From Streptomyces sp. Tu 3180 (GTDB lineage: Bacteria > Actinomycetota > Actinomycetes > Streptomycetales > Streptomycetaceae), in the NCBI RefSeq assembly GCF_009852415.1, contig NZ_WOXS01000002.1:434001-498000 (forward strand): a stretch of DNA of 64,000 nt, given 5' to 3'. Positions 1-9,303 of this stretch are shown one piece after another. A program made the translations under genes and the position numbers. Below the pieces are notes generated by a model. It was not told the origin of the DNA and made no database searches. It saw only the letters and a program-made list of their open reading frames with translations. Numbering within the stretch: the stretch's first letter is position 1; the number at the start of each line of letters is the position of its first letter.

Positions 1-925
1 CGACGGGCCGGCCGTCGCCGTCCCGCTGCGCTTCATGACCGGGGTGTTCCTGGCCGGGGTCTACCCCACCGGCATGAAGCTCATGGCCTCCTGGGCCGGC
101 AGCGCCGGACGGGGCAGGACCATGGGCGTCCTCATCGCCGCCCTCACCCTCGGCTCCACCCTTCCCCACCTCATCGCCGGGCTGGGCTCCCTGCCCTGGC
201 GCGGTGTCCTGCTCGCCGCGGCGGCGGCCGGGCTCGCGGGCTCCGTCATATCCCTGGCCTTCGTCCGGCCCGGCCCCCACGCGGCGCCGGCCGCGCCCGC
301 CCGCAACCCCCGGTACGCGCTGACCATGTTCACCGAGCGCGGGCCGCGCCTGGCCAACCTCGGCTACTTCGGGCACATGTGGGAGCTCTACGCCCTGTGG
401 ACCTGGATCCCGGCCTTCCTCCTGGCGACCGACGCCGCGGGAGACCTGCCGGGCTCGGTGGAGGTCACGGTCTTCCTCACCATGGGCATCGGCGGGGTGG
501 TCGGCTGCCTGCTCGGCGGCTGGGGCGCCGACCGCTTCGGCCGCCCGCCCGCCGCCCTGGCGGCGCTCCTCCTCAGCGGCCTGTGCTGCCTTCTCTCCCC
601 GCTCTTCTTCCACGCCCCGCCGGCGCTCCTGCTCGCCTTCTGCACGCTGTGGGGCGCCGCCGTGATCGCGGACTCAGGGGTGTTCTCGACATCGCTGAGC
701 GAGGTCGCCGACCGCCGCTACGTCGGGACGGCCCTCACCGGGCAGACCGCGATCGGATTCGCCCTCACCGTCGTCAGCATCCAGCTCACCCCCCTGCTGG
801 CCGAGGCCGTCGGCTGGCGCCACGCCTTCCTCCTCCTCGCCCCCGGGCCCCTTGCCGGCGTCCTCGCCATGCGCGCCTTCGGCAGCCGCGCCACACCCCT
901 CCCCTCCCCGCACGGCACTTCCTGA
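1..925 (+). CDS. MFS transporter, C-terminal part (5' end outside window)
   Basis: The reading frame is open from base 2 to the stop at 923-925, giving 307 residues of a polytopic membrane protein. It has repeated hydrophobic segments. A motif-A-like loop (GGWGADRFGRP, near base 520) is the conserved basic loop of major facilitator superfamily exporters and here falls in the second half of the protein. The stretch RFMTGVFLAGVYPTGMKL at the left edge is a typical MFS helix 4 region, so roughly the first 100 residues lie upstream. An internal ATG at 35 should not be taken as the start because the frame continues through it. The substrate cannot be read from the sequence. No neighbour on the same strand follows closely. 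Confidence 0.85.
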   Translation, partial: DGPAVAVPLRFMTGVFLAGVYPTGMKLMASWAGSAGRGRTMGVLIAALTLGSTLPHLIAGLGSLPWRGVLLAAAAAGLAGSVISLAFVRPGPHAAPAAPARNPRYALTMFTERGPRLANLGYFGHMWELYALWTWIPAFLLATDAAGDLPGSVEVTVFLTMGIGGVVGCLLGGWGADRFGRPPAALAALLLSGLCCLLSPLFFHAPPALLLAFCTLWGAAVIADSGVFSTSLSEVADRRYVGTALTGQTAIGFALTVVSIQLTPLLAEAVGWRHAFLLLAPGPLAGVLAMRAFGSRATPLPSPHGTS

Positions 926-1323
926 CGCCCGGTGATCACCCGCACGCCGCCGCCGGCGAGCGGTCGGGCCGGACGGGCCGGGGACCGGCGGCCGCCGTCA
1001 CGTACGGCCCGCGGATCGCGGGCTCCCGTGGCGACGGCCCGGACGGCGAGGCGTGCGAGGGCCCCCTCCACCGCGGTGGGCGGGGTGTCGGTGGCTCCGG
1101 GGGGGAGAAGACGTCCTGTCCGGAGGGCGAAGGCCGCCAAGGCCTCCGGATCGGCCGTGGGCTCACCGGCGAGCGCGCCCTTGTCCTGGGGGGCGACCGT
1201 GGCGGACTTCCCGTCCCGGGGTGACGTACGGGCCCTGTCCGGTCCGGCGGGCCGACCGCGGTGTTGCTCCGGCCGGGTGACACACGGAGCGCGGTCCGAC
1301 GCCCCGGCAGGGACGCTGGCGTC
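926..1323. other. intergenic stretch, no supported gene
   Basis: About 400 bases lie between the MFS gene and the esterase gene. An open frame on the minus strand over roughly 940-1230 has no usable start codon and no recognisable domain. I see no terminator or operator I would defend. The stretch probably holds the esterase promoter near its right end. Confidence 0.5.
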
Positions 1324-2709
1324 ATGGCACCCTCCATGACAAGACGGCTCGCCGCCGCGCTGCTCGTCTGGCTCACCGCCCTCCCGGGAACGGTCGCGGC
1401 GGCCCCGGCCGGCGGGGATCCCGGGACCTCGGACGGGGCTCCCGCGACCACCGACGACTGGCTGTCGGCCCTCGAGGGGGCCGTCCGTCCCCTGCACACC
1501 ACCGAGCCCACGGGCCCCTGGAAGGACCTGCACCCCTTCGGGGAGGCGGTCGGCGACGCCGCGGTGGTCGGCATCGGCGAGGCCGCCCACGGCTCCCACG
1601 ACTTCGTCGCCTTCCGGCACCGGGTGTTCCGGTACCTGGTCGAGCAAAAGGGCTTCCGCTCCTTCGTCCTGGAGGCCGGCTGGAGCGCCGGTGTGCGCCT
1701 CGACCAGTACCTGCTCACCGGCTGCGGCGATCCCGTCCGGATCATGTCCGAGGAGTTCCAGAACGCCTACCTGCTGCTGCACAGCCAGGAGTACCTGGAC
1801 ATGATCCGCTGGATGCGCGCGTACAACGTCGCCCACCCCGGCGATCCGGTCAGGTTCGTCGGTGACGACAACGCCTACGCCGGCCCGGAGCTGTACGACC
1901 GGGTCGTCGGACACGTCCGGCGCGCCCACCCCGACCTGCTGCCCGCCGTCACCGAGCTGTACCGGGGGCTGCGCCCCACCGTGCCCGTCGGCGAGTGGAT
2001 CCGCGCCGCCATGGCCGCGCCCCTGGACGAGCGCCGTGCGCGGGCCGAGCGCACCGGTCGCGTCCTCGCGCTGCTCCGCGCCCGCGAACCCGCCGGGACG
2101 GACGACGACCACGCCTGGGCGGTCCGGCACGCCACCGTCGTCGACCAGGTGGCGCGCATGTACACCTTCGACCTCACGGATCCCCGAGCCGCGCCGGAGG
2201 CCATGGCCTACCGCGACACCGTCATGGCGGACAACGCCCTGTGGTGGCACCGCCACACCGGCCACCGGCTGGTGCTCGGCGGGCACAACAGCCACCTGTA
2301 CACCGTCAGTTCCACCCCCGGTCTGCCTCTCACCCAAGGAGCGGTGCTCCGACGGCGACTGGGTGACGACTACCTGGCGGTGGGGCTCTCCTTCGGCCGG
2401 GGCGCCGTGCGCGCCACCGGACGGGGGCTGCAGAACCCGGCCGACGAGGACGTCAGGCGGTTCGCGGTGGAGTCCGCCGCTCCCGGTTCGGTCGAGCACG
2501 TCCTGGACCGGGTGAGTCACGGGAACTGGTACCTCGACCTGCGGACCGTGCCACTCGCCGCCCGTGCCGGGCTGGACGTCGCCCGGCCCAAACGGGAGAT
2601 CGGCACGGACTTCCCTCCGCCCGGCGACCGGGTCAACCTGCTGAGGTCGGCGGACCTGGTGGTGCACCTGCACGAGATCCGGCCCAGCCTCCCGGTCCAA
2701 CGCGGCTGA
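1324..2709 (+). CDS. secreted erythromycin esterase family protein
   Basis: 461 residues. After a short signal peptide (basic MTRR, hydrophobic core, cleavage near AAA-AP at about residue 27) comes an erythromycin-esterase-type fold. The family metal/catalytic signatures are present: GEAAHGS (E86, H89) followed by LEAGW, and GGHNSHLY further on, matching the conserved His region of Ere enzymes. Members hydrolyse macrolide lactones or related esters, but many Streptomyces members have unknown substrates, so resistance is not implied. The signal peptide suggests it acts outside the cell. ATG at 1324 is preceded by AGGGA 10-11 nt upstream; ATG at 1336 is an alternative that starts right at the signal peptide. 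Confidence 0.85.
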   Translation: MAPSMTRRLAAALLVWLTALPGTVAAAPAGGDPGTSDGAPATTDDWLSALEGAVRPLHTTEPTGPWKDLHPFGEAVGDAAVVGIGEAAHGSHDFVAFRHRVFRYLVEQKGFRSFVLEAGWSAGVRLDQYLLTGCGDPVRIMSEEFQNAYLLLHSQEYLDMIRWMRAYNVAHPGDPVRFVGDDNAYAGPELYDRVVGHVRRAHPDLLPAVTELYRGLRPTVPVGEWIRAAMAAPLDERRARAERTGRVLALLRAREPAGTDDDHAWAVRHATVVDQVARMYTFDLTDPRAAPEAMAYRDTVMADNALWWHRHTGHRLVLGGHNSHLYTVSSTPGLPLTQGAVLRRRLGDDYLAVGLSFGRGAVRATGRGLQNPADEDVRRFAVESAAPGSVEHVLDRVSHGNWYLDLRTVPLAARAGLDVARPKREIGTDFPPPGDRVNLLRSADLVVHLHEIRPSLPVQRG

Positions 2710-2805
2710 GCACCCCCTGCGGCGGGGATCCCGGGAGCGCTCGGCCGCCGGACGCGGACGGCGGGCTGCGCGTCGCCGCCCGCCCGGAGGTACCCGGAGG
2801 TGCGC

Positions 2806-3636
2806 CTACTCCTTCACGAACGCCAGCAGGTCGGGGTTGACGACGTCGGGGTGCGTCGTCAGCATCCCGTGCGGCAGTCCCTCGTAGGTCTTCAGCCGGC
2901 CGTTGCGCAGGAGCTCGGCGGACAGCGGTGCCGAGTTCTCGTAGGGGACGATCTGGTCGTCGGTGCCGTGCACGACGAGCACCGGGACCTCGATCTTCCT
3001 GAGGTCCTCGGTGAAGTCGGTTTCCGAGAACGCCTTGATGCACGCGTAGTGGGCGCTGGCCGCGCCCTGCATGCCCTGCCGCCACCAGTTGTCGATCACG
3101 CCCTGCGACACCTTCGCCCCGGGGCGGTTGAATCCGTAGAACGGGCCGGACGGCACGTCGACGTAGAACTGGGCGCGGTTGGCGGCGAGGGCCGCGCGGA
3201 ACCCGTCGAAGACCTCGATCGGGAGACCGCCCGGGTTGGTCGGCGTCTGCACCATGAGGGGCGGGACGGCGCCGACGAGGATCGCCTTGGCGACCCTGCC
3301 GGGCTTGGCGCGTGCGACGTAGCGCGCGACTTCGCCGCCGCCGGTCGAGTGGCCGATGTGGACGGCTCCCCGCAGGTCGAGGGCGTCGGTCAGAGCCGCG
3401 ACGTCGGCGGCGTAGGTGTCCATGTCGTGGCCGGTCGCGCTCTGGGAGGAGCGGCCGTGGCCCCGCCGGTCGTGGGCGATGACGCGGTGCCCCTGGGCGA
3501 GGAAGAACAGCATCTGGTTGTCCCAGTCGTCGGCGCTGAGCGGCCACCCGTGGTGGAAGACGACCGGCTGGGCGTCGCGTGGGCCCCAGTCCTTGTAGAA
3601 GATGCTCGTGCCGTCGCTCGTGGTGACCGTGCCCAT
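2806..3636 (-). CDS. alpha/beta hydrolase, non-haem chloroperoxidase type
   Basis: 276 residues, the usual length of the cofactor-free haloperoxidase/esterase group. The nucleophile elbow GHSTGG places Ser97; the acid lies in GTDDQIVP and the catalytic His in GLPHGM near the C-terminus. [14 protein letters not shown] near residue 28 is the oxyanion-hole region characteristic of this subfamily. No signal peptide, so cytoplasmic. ATG at 3636 has AAGGA 7 nt upstream. These proteins act mainly as esterases or perhydrolases; the halogenating activity in the name is an in-vitro side reaction. It lies downstream of a broken DinB gene on the same strand, about 200 bases away, with no sign of coupling. 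Confidence 0.88.
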   Translation of the reverse strand: MGTVTTSDGTSIFYKDWGPRDAQPVVFHHGWPLSADDWDNQMLFFLAQGHRVIAHDRRGHGRSSQSATGHDMDTYAADVAALTDALDLRGAVHIGHSTGGGEVARYVARAKPGRVAKAILVGAVPPLMVQTPTNPGGLPIEVFDGFRAALAANRAQFYVDVPSGPFYGFNRPGAKVSQGVIDNWWRQGMQGAASAHYACIKAFSETDFTEDLRKIEVPVLVVHGTDDQIVPYENSAPLSAELLRNGRLKTYEGLPHGMLTTHPDVVNPDLLAFVKE

Positions 3637-3838
3637 GGCGGATCCTTCCGACGTGCGTCGTTCCCTCGGGATGGCGGGGACCAGGCGGCCGCGCGGGGCG
3701 GCCGGGGCACACCTGTGGGCCGGCCGGCCCGTCGCGACCGCGGTCCTGTCGGACATTACCCCTCGGGTGGTCATCACGCTTCCGGAGAACGGAGGGTGCG
3801 TGTTCCCCGCCCCGGTCAGCGGTGCGGGCAGGGGCCCG

Positions 3839-4398
3839 TCACCGGCCGACCCTTCCGTCGACGCACTCGCGCAGCAGATCGGCGTGTCCGCAGTGACGGG
3901 CGTACTCCTCGACCCTGTGCGCCGACAGCTCCCGGATCGCGATCCGGTCCTTCCCCACCCGCTCGCCCAGGTCCGGATGCCCCGCCGGCGCGGCGTCGGT
4001 CGCCGCCTGCTCGCGCTCCGGATCGCGGTACGCGGCGTCGACCACGGTCTGCTCGGCGACGGCTCCGTGGAAGTCGGCGTCCTTCGGCCGTACGGCTTCG
4101 GCAGCGGGCCGCCGTCGCTGATCCAGTTGCGCCGGTCCCGTTCCGCCTCGGCGAGGTGCCGGACCGGGCCGAGCAGCGACATCGTCGACGGCGGGACCGA
4201 CCGACGGGCCGGCTGCTCCGCGTCCAGGCCCTCGCACTTCATCCGCAGGGTCATGCGGTGGTCCGTCAGGAAGTCCTGCAGCGTCGCGAGTTCGCCGTCC
4301 GGACCGGCACCTTCCGTGTTGCGGGGGTCGTCGTCCGGGTCGGCCCACATGTCGGGGTGGACGGTCGCCCGGGTCCATCGCGCGGGTCGGTCGCTCAT
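3839..4398 (-). pseudogene. DinB/DUF664 family protein, frameshifted
   Basis: The N-terminal half ([16 protein letters not shown] through GGPLPKPYG) is in one frame from the ATG at 4398. The C-terminal half (KDADFHGAV through the family-typical [18 protein letters not shown] and DGRVG end) is in another frame ending at 3839. Joined, they make one full-length DUF664 protein of about 187 residues, a DinB-like four-helix metal-binding fold often linked to thiol-dependent or detoxification chemistry. Adding one base in the GG/CC doublet at about 4087-4090 restores the reading PYG-PKDADF. Either the gene is dead or the sequence lacks a base here. The rest of the protein is well preserved, including the His residues of HxGHxD. 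Confidence 0.8.
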
Positions 4399-4648
4399 GC
4401 GCCGCACGCTCGTCCATGACGTCCCGGGACCGCCACCGGATTTCCGCTCCGGGGGCCGTCACGACCGGCTCGACCGGTCCCGGCCGCCCGCCGGTTCCCG
4501 CGCCGTCCCCGGCGTGGACGGGGCCGCCGTCCGTGCGCCGATCGGCCCCGGCGCGGGTGCGCGGGGACCGCGATCAGGCACCTGGTCACCGGGGCGGCCG
4601 TTGTCGCCCCGTCGCTCGCGCCGCCTGCCCTGGGCGTGCGGGGCGCGG

Positions 4649-5185
4649 TCAGCGGTCGGAGGCCGGGAGGCGGGCCAGGCCGGACTCGAGCATGATGCGG
4701 TCGACCGTCGCGGTGAGGCTGCTGTCGGCGCCGACGACGGTCTCGATGCCGCCGGGCAGCAGATCGCGTTCCCGGTACCAGTCGCGCATCTCCCTCTCGC
4801 CGTACTCGCCCGTCTGCGGCTTGGTGGCGTTGCGGGCGAGGGTCTCCTCGAACGGCACGTCCAGGTAGTAGGCGTGGGTCGGGCCGCGGTGGTCGGCGCG
4901 CAGTGCCGCGAGCATGTCGCCGTAGTGGTCGGCGTACAGGATGCCCTCCACCACGACGTGGAACCCGGCGTCGAGGGCGTAGCGGGCGGTCAAATCGATC
5001 AGCCCGATGTTGGCCGCGCCGGGCCGGTCGCGTTCGCGCAGGACGATGCGGCGCAGGTTGTCCTGGCCGACCAGGGCCAGGCCGCGGCCGAACCGTGCGC
5101 GCAGGCCGGCCGCGACGGACGACTTGCCCGAGGCGCTGTTGCCGCGCAGCACGACCAGCCGGGTCTCTTCGGTGCCCACCATCAC
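4649..5185 (-). CDS. P-loop kinase / AAA_33 family protein
   Basis: 178 residues. A Walker A motif GNSASGKSS lies close to the N-terminus, followed by a kinase-like core (VGQDNLRRIVL, then VVVEGILY and YYLDVPFEETLARN). This resembles small nucleoside or zeta-toxin-like kinases that Streptomyces carry in many copies; the substrate is unknown and the gene stands alone. The start is uncertain: GTG 5194, GTG 5185 and ATG 5182 are all in frame and none has a Shine-Dalgarno site. I prefer GTG 5185 because a -10-like TAGCGT (5198-5193 on the minus strand) ends exactly 7 nt upstream, the geometry of a leaderless transcript. Confidence 0.8.
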   Translation of the reverse strand: MMVGTEETRLVVLRGNSASGKSSVAAGLRARFGRGLALVGQDNLRRIVLRERDRPGAANIGLIDLTARYALDAGFHVVVEGILYADHYGDMLAALRADHRGPTHAYYLDVPFEETLARNATKPQTGEYGEREMRDWYRERDLLPGGIETVVGADSSLTATVDRIMLESGLARLPASDR

Positions 5186-5867
5186 GGCGGACACGCTATC
5201 GGCCCACGACCGTGGCGCGGGTGTCCCGGCCCGCCCCGGACGGGGCGCGCGGCAGCACGGCCGGAGTCACGGCCGGGCCGGGCGCCGCCCCGGTCCGGGC
5301 GGTGCCGGGCGTCCGGACGCGGGGGCCGGGGGACGCGCGCGCGGTCCGTCCTGCGAGTACGCCGTCCGGCGCCCGTCGCGCCGGTCACCGTGACGGCGCG
5401 GCCGGAACAGCTCGTCACTCGTGCGTCGGTCCGCACCTCGGCGACGGGTCGCCGGGCCCGGTCGGCCGGCTCCCTGACGCCCGGTCCGGTCAGGGACGTG
5501 TGCGCCCGCTGCCGGACCTCGTGGCCGTCCGGCCGCCGCGGCGGCCGGCCGGTGCCGGTGTGCCCGGTCGGCACCACCGCGTGGGCGGTGGGGCCCCCGG
5601 ACACGCGCGAGGCGGCGGTGACGTGCCCGATACCGTCTCCTCCCCGTCGCCCCGCCTTCGTGTCCTCGCGTCCCCGGGATCCGCGGACCGGGGATAACGC
5701 CGTGTTATGGCCAAGCGTTAGTACCCCGTTCGCCGTTCCTCCGGAATTCTGGGTCATGTCCATGGCGAACTGCCGCATCACGGGCGGGTGTTCGCCGTGG
5801 GCACGGCCCGTCGGGCCGTCAGCCCCCCACCTACACGTCCCCGACGTGTCTTCCGAATCGAGGAACC
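5186..5867. other. long intergenic region upstream of the protease gene
   Basis: About 680 bases without a convincing gene; the open frames here have no recognisable domain. The right half contains a short A/T-richer island with an inverted repeat (listed separately) that may belong to the control region of the secreted protease downstream. Confidence 0.5.
5690..5727. promoter_or_regulatory. imperfect inverted repeat, possible operator
   Basis: Left arm GGGGATAACGC (5690-5700) and right arm GCGTTAGTACCCC (5715-5727) pair through TAACGC/GCGTTA and GGGG/CCCC with a 14-nt spacer. It is noticeably more A/T-rich than its surroundings and lies about 140 bases upstream of the protease start. The regulator is unknown. 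Confidence 0.35.
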
Positions 5868-6584
5868 TTGCGCATATCAAGGCTCGTGCCCGCTCTCGCC
5901 GCAGCGGCGGTCTCCGTCCTCGCGCTTCTCGCTCCCACCGCCACCGCGGCGCAGGCACCCCCGGCCACCAAGCCCGCGCAGCCCATCATCGGCGGCGGAC
6001 AGGCCACCAGCGGTCCCTGGGCCGCCCGGCTGTTCTCGAACGGCAGGGAGACCTGTTCGGCGACGATCATCGCCCCGACCTGGATCCTCACCGCCAAGCA
6101 CTGCGTCACCGGCGGAGGCCTGTCGTTCCGCATCGGCAGCCTGGACCAGCACAGCGGCGGCACCCTGGCCAACGGCGTCCAGACCTACACCCACAGCGCG
6201 GACCTGGCGCTCGTCCGTCTCGACCGTTCCGTGTCGGCGACCTACGCCAGGCTCGGACAGTCCGGCTCCGTGCGGGTCGGTCAGAGCGTGCAGGTGTACG
6301 GCTGGGGCGCCACCTCCCAGTGCGGTTCGGAGGCCAACTGCCAGTCCCGCTACCTGAAGGTCGCCAACGTCACGGTCACCGGCGCCTGCGGTGACGCCTA
6401 CGGCGGCTCCGCGATCTGCGCCCGCCGGGGCGACGGCATCACCGCCGGCGGTGACTCCGGCGGCCCGATGATGGCGAACGGCCTCCAGGTCGGCGTCGCC
6501 TCCACCAGCGACCGCCAGACGACCACGGCGTACACCAACGTGACGGCGTACCGCTCCTGGATCCAGTCGATCGCGGGCGTCTGA
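5868..6584 (+). CDS. secreted S1A (trypsin-fold) serine protease
   Basis: 238 residues with a signal peptide (MRISRLVPALAAAAVSVLAL...), a short propeptide ending at about residue 38 and a mature N-terminus IIGGG, the activation site of the chymotrypsin family. The catalytic triad is complete: His78 in TAKHC, Asp112 in SADLAL and Ser197 in GGDSGGP. The residue at the position of trypsin Asp189 reads as Ile, so Arg/Lys specificity is doubtful despite the overall similarity to Streptomyces trypsin-like enzymes. The start is TTG at 5868 with GAGGA directly upstream; no in-frame ATG precedes the signal peptide. A strong hairpin follows the stop. Confidence 0.9.
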   Translation: MRISRLVPALAAAAVSVLALLAPTATAAQAPPATKPAQPIIGGGQATSGPWAARLFSNGRETCSATIIAPTWILTAKHCVTGGGLSFRIGSLDQHSGGTLANGVQTYTHSADLALVRLDRSVSATYARLGQSGSVRVGQSVQVYGWGATSQCGSEANCQSRYLKVANVTVTGACGDAYGGSAICARRGDGITAGGDSGGPMMANGLQVGVASTSDRQTTTAYTNVTAYRSWIQSIAGV

Positions 6585-6609
6585 ACCGCCCCGCCTCCCG
6601 GTGAGCACC

Positions 6610-6640
6610 GGGCCCCTCACCGCTGCGGGGTGAGGGGCCC
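6610..6640 (+). terminator. intrinsic terminator-like hairpin after the protease gene
   Basis: A perfect 12-bp stem (GGGCCCCTCACC, 6610-6621, with its complement at 6629-6640) and a 7-nt loop lie 26 nt after the protease stop. It has no U-tract, as is usual in Streptomyces. Confidence 0.8.
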
Positions 6641-6815
6641 TGCGCGTGTCCGCCTGTCCGCGTCCCCCCGCCGGCCGGTCCCCCGTCCCGCACGTGCCCC
6701 GGCACGAGGGCCCTCAGACCGGGCACCGCGCCCGAACCCCCTCGCGCCTCGCGGGACAACGAGCCGTCAGGGGCGAGGGGGCATCGGCCTTCCCTGCGCC
6801 GAGGCGTTCACCGGC

Positions 6816-6833
6816 AAGGGGCGGAAGCCCCTT
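6816..6833 (-). terminator. short hairpin at the end of the GNAT gene
   Basis: AAGGGG (6816-6821) and CCCCTT (6828-6833) form a 6-bp stem with a 6-nt loop directly after the stop codon of the minus-strand acetyltransferase gene. Confidence 0.5.
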
Positions 6834-7433
6834 TCAGCGACCGGGCTGCCGGAGCATGCACCAGGTGACGGGGCCGTCGTCGGGCAGGGGCACCTCCGCG
6901 GTGACGGTGAAGCCGAGACGTTCGTAGAACCGCACGTTGCGCGCGTCCGAGGTCTCCAGGAACGCGGCGCACCCCGCGCGCTCGGCTGCCGCCAGGCCGG
7001 GCCGGAGGACCGCGGTGCCCAGACCCGCGCCCTGGGCGCTCGGGTCCACCCCCACCGTGGCGAGGAACCACACCGGCTCGCCGGGGCGGTGCGGTGCCGG
7101 CGCGCGCTCGGCGGACTCGAACGCCGCCGCGCGGTCCCCGGCGAGCCCGGCGACCAGCGGCCCCACCTCGGCGAGGGCCGGGCCCGGGTCCCGCTCGGGA
7201 GTGGTCCAGGCCGCGACGGCGAGCCGGTCGTCGCTGACCCATGCGCGGCCGTGTTCCAGCGCGACCCGGGTCAGGAACAGCTCCTGCAAGCGGCGCACCC
7301 GTTCCCGGTGGCCGTCGGCGGCGACCACGTGCCGCGTGAAGGGGTGGTCCGCGAAGGCGCGGGCGAGCGTGCGGACGGCCACGGGCACGTCTTCGCGCGT
7401 CGCGGGCCGCACGTGCGGGGCAGGCAGGGGCAT
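6834..7433 (-). CDS. GNAT family N-acetyltransferase
   Basis: 199 residues. The acetyl-CoA pyrophosphate loop of GNAT motif A is clear (VGVDPSAQGAGLGTAVL, around residue 125), followed by the motif B region LETSDARNVRFYERLGF. The N-terminal half (RPATREDVPVAVRTLARAF) matches the usual start of the family. It transfers an acetyl group from acetyl-CoA to an unidentified amine. ATG at 7433 has GAGGA about 6 nt upstream. It is followed 28 nt upstream in sequence by the remains of a carboxylesterase gene on the same strand, so the two may once have been co-transcribed. Confidence 0.88.
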   Translation of the reverse strand: MPLPAPHVRPATREDVPVAVRTLARAFADHPFTRHVVAADGHRERVRRLQELFLTRVALEHGRAWVSDDRLAVAAWTTPERDPGPALAEVGPLVAGLAGDRAAAFESAERAPAPHRPGEPVWFLATVGVDPSAQGAGLGTAVLRPGLAAAERAGCAAFLETSDARNVRFYERLGFTVTAEVPLPDDGPVTWCMLRQPGR

Positions 7434-7461
7434 CGTCGTCCTCGGGAAGTGCTCGGTGGTG

Positions 7462-8415
7462 TCAGGAGCCGGCGTTCACCGGGCGGGAGCCGGCGGGCCG
7501 GGGGCGGCGCAGCGGTTCCCAGAGCTTCCGCCGGCCGGACCCGGGGTCCTCGTGCGTCCGGGCGGCGCCGTCGCCCAGCCGCATGACCAGCCGTCGCCCG
7601 GCCCAGGGGGGCCACGGCGGCAGCGTGCCGCCGTGGGCGCCGGGGCGGCCGGTGCGGGCGAAGGAGATCCACGCCTCACGCATGCCGTCGGAGAGTTCCC
7701 GCGGGGCGTCGGGGCCGACGAGCGGGTCGGAGAGGTGACCGAAGACGAAGCCGATCTCCGCCCTGTGGCAGGCGCCGAGGGCACCGCCGGGAGCGGGCGA
7801 GGGCCGGGCGAACTCGTACACGCAGGTGTCCGCTCCGTGCGCGGCGCGGGCCTCGGCCACGCCGAAGACGGTGACGTTCTCCGGGTCGCCGCCGAAGCCG
7901 GCGATGTTGTCGCGGACCCGTTCCAGTGCGGCGATCCGGTCCAGGAGGCCGAGGTTGGACGTGCCGTCGGGCAGCAGGAGGAAGCCCTCCGCGCCGAGGC
8001 GGTAGTCGAGGGTGACGCACACGACGCCGTCGGCGGCGAGCCGCGCGCCGTCGGAGGAGCGCAGGGAACCGGCCTCGTTGCGGAACGCGCCGCCGTGGAT
8101 CCGGACCATGACCGGAAGCCTCCCCCCGGTGCGGCCCGGGGCCGGCGTCCACACGTCGACGCCCAGGCAGTCCTCTCCCGGCTCCGCCGCCTCCTCCAGC
8201 AGCCCGGCCGTCGCGGGGAGGTAGCCGGGCCGGGGCGCGGACGGGCCGGGAACGAACGCATCGCGCACTCCCGCCCACGGTCCGGGCGGCTCGGGGGGAC
8301 ACAGGCGTCGCGGGCCGAACGGCGGTGCCGCGCAGGGGACGCCCAGGAACGCCGTGACCTCGCCCTCCCGGCGTCCGCGTACCCGGCCGGCGGTGGTGGG
8401 GACGGTGACGTGCAT
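7462..8415 (-). pseudogene. type-B carboxylesterase with internal deletion of the catalytic region
   Basis: 317 residues in one open frame, against about 480-530 for type-B carboxylesterases. The N-terminal part is normal (GRVRGRREGEVTAFLGVPCA, then VDVWTP, then VMVRIHGGAFRNEAGS, the oxyanion motif) up to the conserved FGGDPENVTVFG. At that point the nucleophile elbow GESAGG should follow. Instead the frame jumps to VAEARAAHGADTCVYEFA, a segment normally near residue 380, and continues to a normal C-terminus. About 180-200 residues including the catalytic serine are gone, in frame. The protein cannot be an active serine esterase. ATG 8415 is the natural start. Confidence 0.82.
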
Positions 8416-8682
8416 GGGACCTCGCGCAGGCTGCCGATCTTTCTTGATCATCTTCACCGCACCCCCGGCGGGCGGACAACTCGTTTTCCGGCGGGCGGTC
8501 CGGCGGGCCGGCGACGAGCCGCACGCGCGTTCCGTGCCCGCTGCCCGGGCAGGGGGCGCCTCGGCGGCGTGGCCGTCGGGCCGGTCCCGGGCGCACCGGT
8601 CGGCCGCACGTGCGCCCTTCGCCGGTTCGGCTCGTCGCGAACGCCGACGTCGCCCCGCCGGGCGGTCGGCAGAGTACGGACC

Positions 8683-9303
8683 GTGAGGATCACCAAGTAC
8701 GGTCACGCGTGCGTGCGACTGGAGAACGACGGCCGGGCGATCGTCATCGACCCGGGCGTGATGACGCCCGAGCCCGAGGCGACGGCGGGGGCCGAGGCCG
8801 TCCTCGTCACGCACGAACACTTCGACCACTTCGACCCGGAGGTCCTGCGCGGATCCCGGTCGGCCGTCTACACCTGCGCCGGCGTCGCCCGGCACCTGGG
8901 CGGGCTCGGCGACCGCGTGCGGGTGGTCCGCGAGGGCGACCACTTCTCCGTCGCGGGTTTCGAGGTGTCGGTGGTGGGCGACAGGCATCACTTCAGCCAC
9001 CCGGACGTGCCGCCCGTCGACAACGTCGGTTTCCTGGTCGACGGGGAGGTCTTCCATCCGGGCGACGCCCTGACGGTGACCGACGCGCCCACGCTCCTGC
9101 TGCCCGGCCAGGCGCCGTGGCTGACGGTGCCGGACATGATCGGGTACCTCCGCCGCACGGCACCGCCCCGCGCCTACGCCCTTCACGACGGCCTCCTCAA
9201 CGACTGGGGCCTGAAGGTCCTGGACGACGTCCTGGCCGCCGAAGCCGAACGGGCGGGTGCCGACATCCGGCGGCTCCGCCCCGGCGAGAGCGTCGACCTG
9301 TGA
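8683..9303 (+). CDS. metallo-beta-lactamase-fold hydrolase, UlaG-like
   Basis: 206 residues. The metal-binding HxHxDH motif is present as THEHFDHFD (residues 43-51), with further ligands in DRHHFSHPD and in FHPGDAL. The short single-domain layout and the VRITKYGHAC start match the UlaG/YcjY-like branch of MBL-fold proteins. The start is GTG at 8683. No Shine-Dalgarno site is visible, and the gene is divergent from the broken carboxylesterase gene, sharing a 267-base gap with it. The substrate is unknown. Confidence 0.85.
   Translation: MRITKYGHACVRLENDGRAIVIDPGVMTPEPEATAGAEAVLVTHEHFDHFDPEVLRGSRSAVYTCAGVARHLGGLGDRVRVVREGDHFSVAGFEVSVVGDRHHFSHPDVPPVDNVGFLVDGEVFHPGDALTVTDAPTLLLPGQAPWLTVPDMIGYLRRTAPPRAYALHDGLLNDWGLKVLDDVLAAEAERAGADIRRLRPGESVDL

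Noticed and set aside
1000..1230. Minus-strand segment with helical pattern between the MFS and esterase genes
   Set aside because: No start codon in frame and no family match; may be a remnant but cannot be supported.
718..2700. Long minus-strand open frame antisense to the esterase gene
   Set aside because: It is a shadow of the high-G+C plus-strand gene; no domain or start site.
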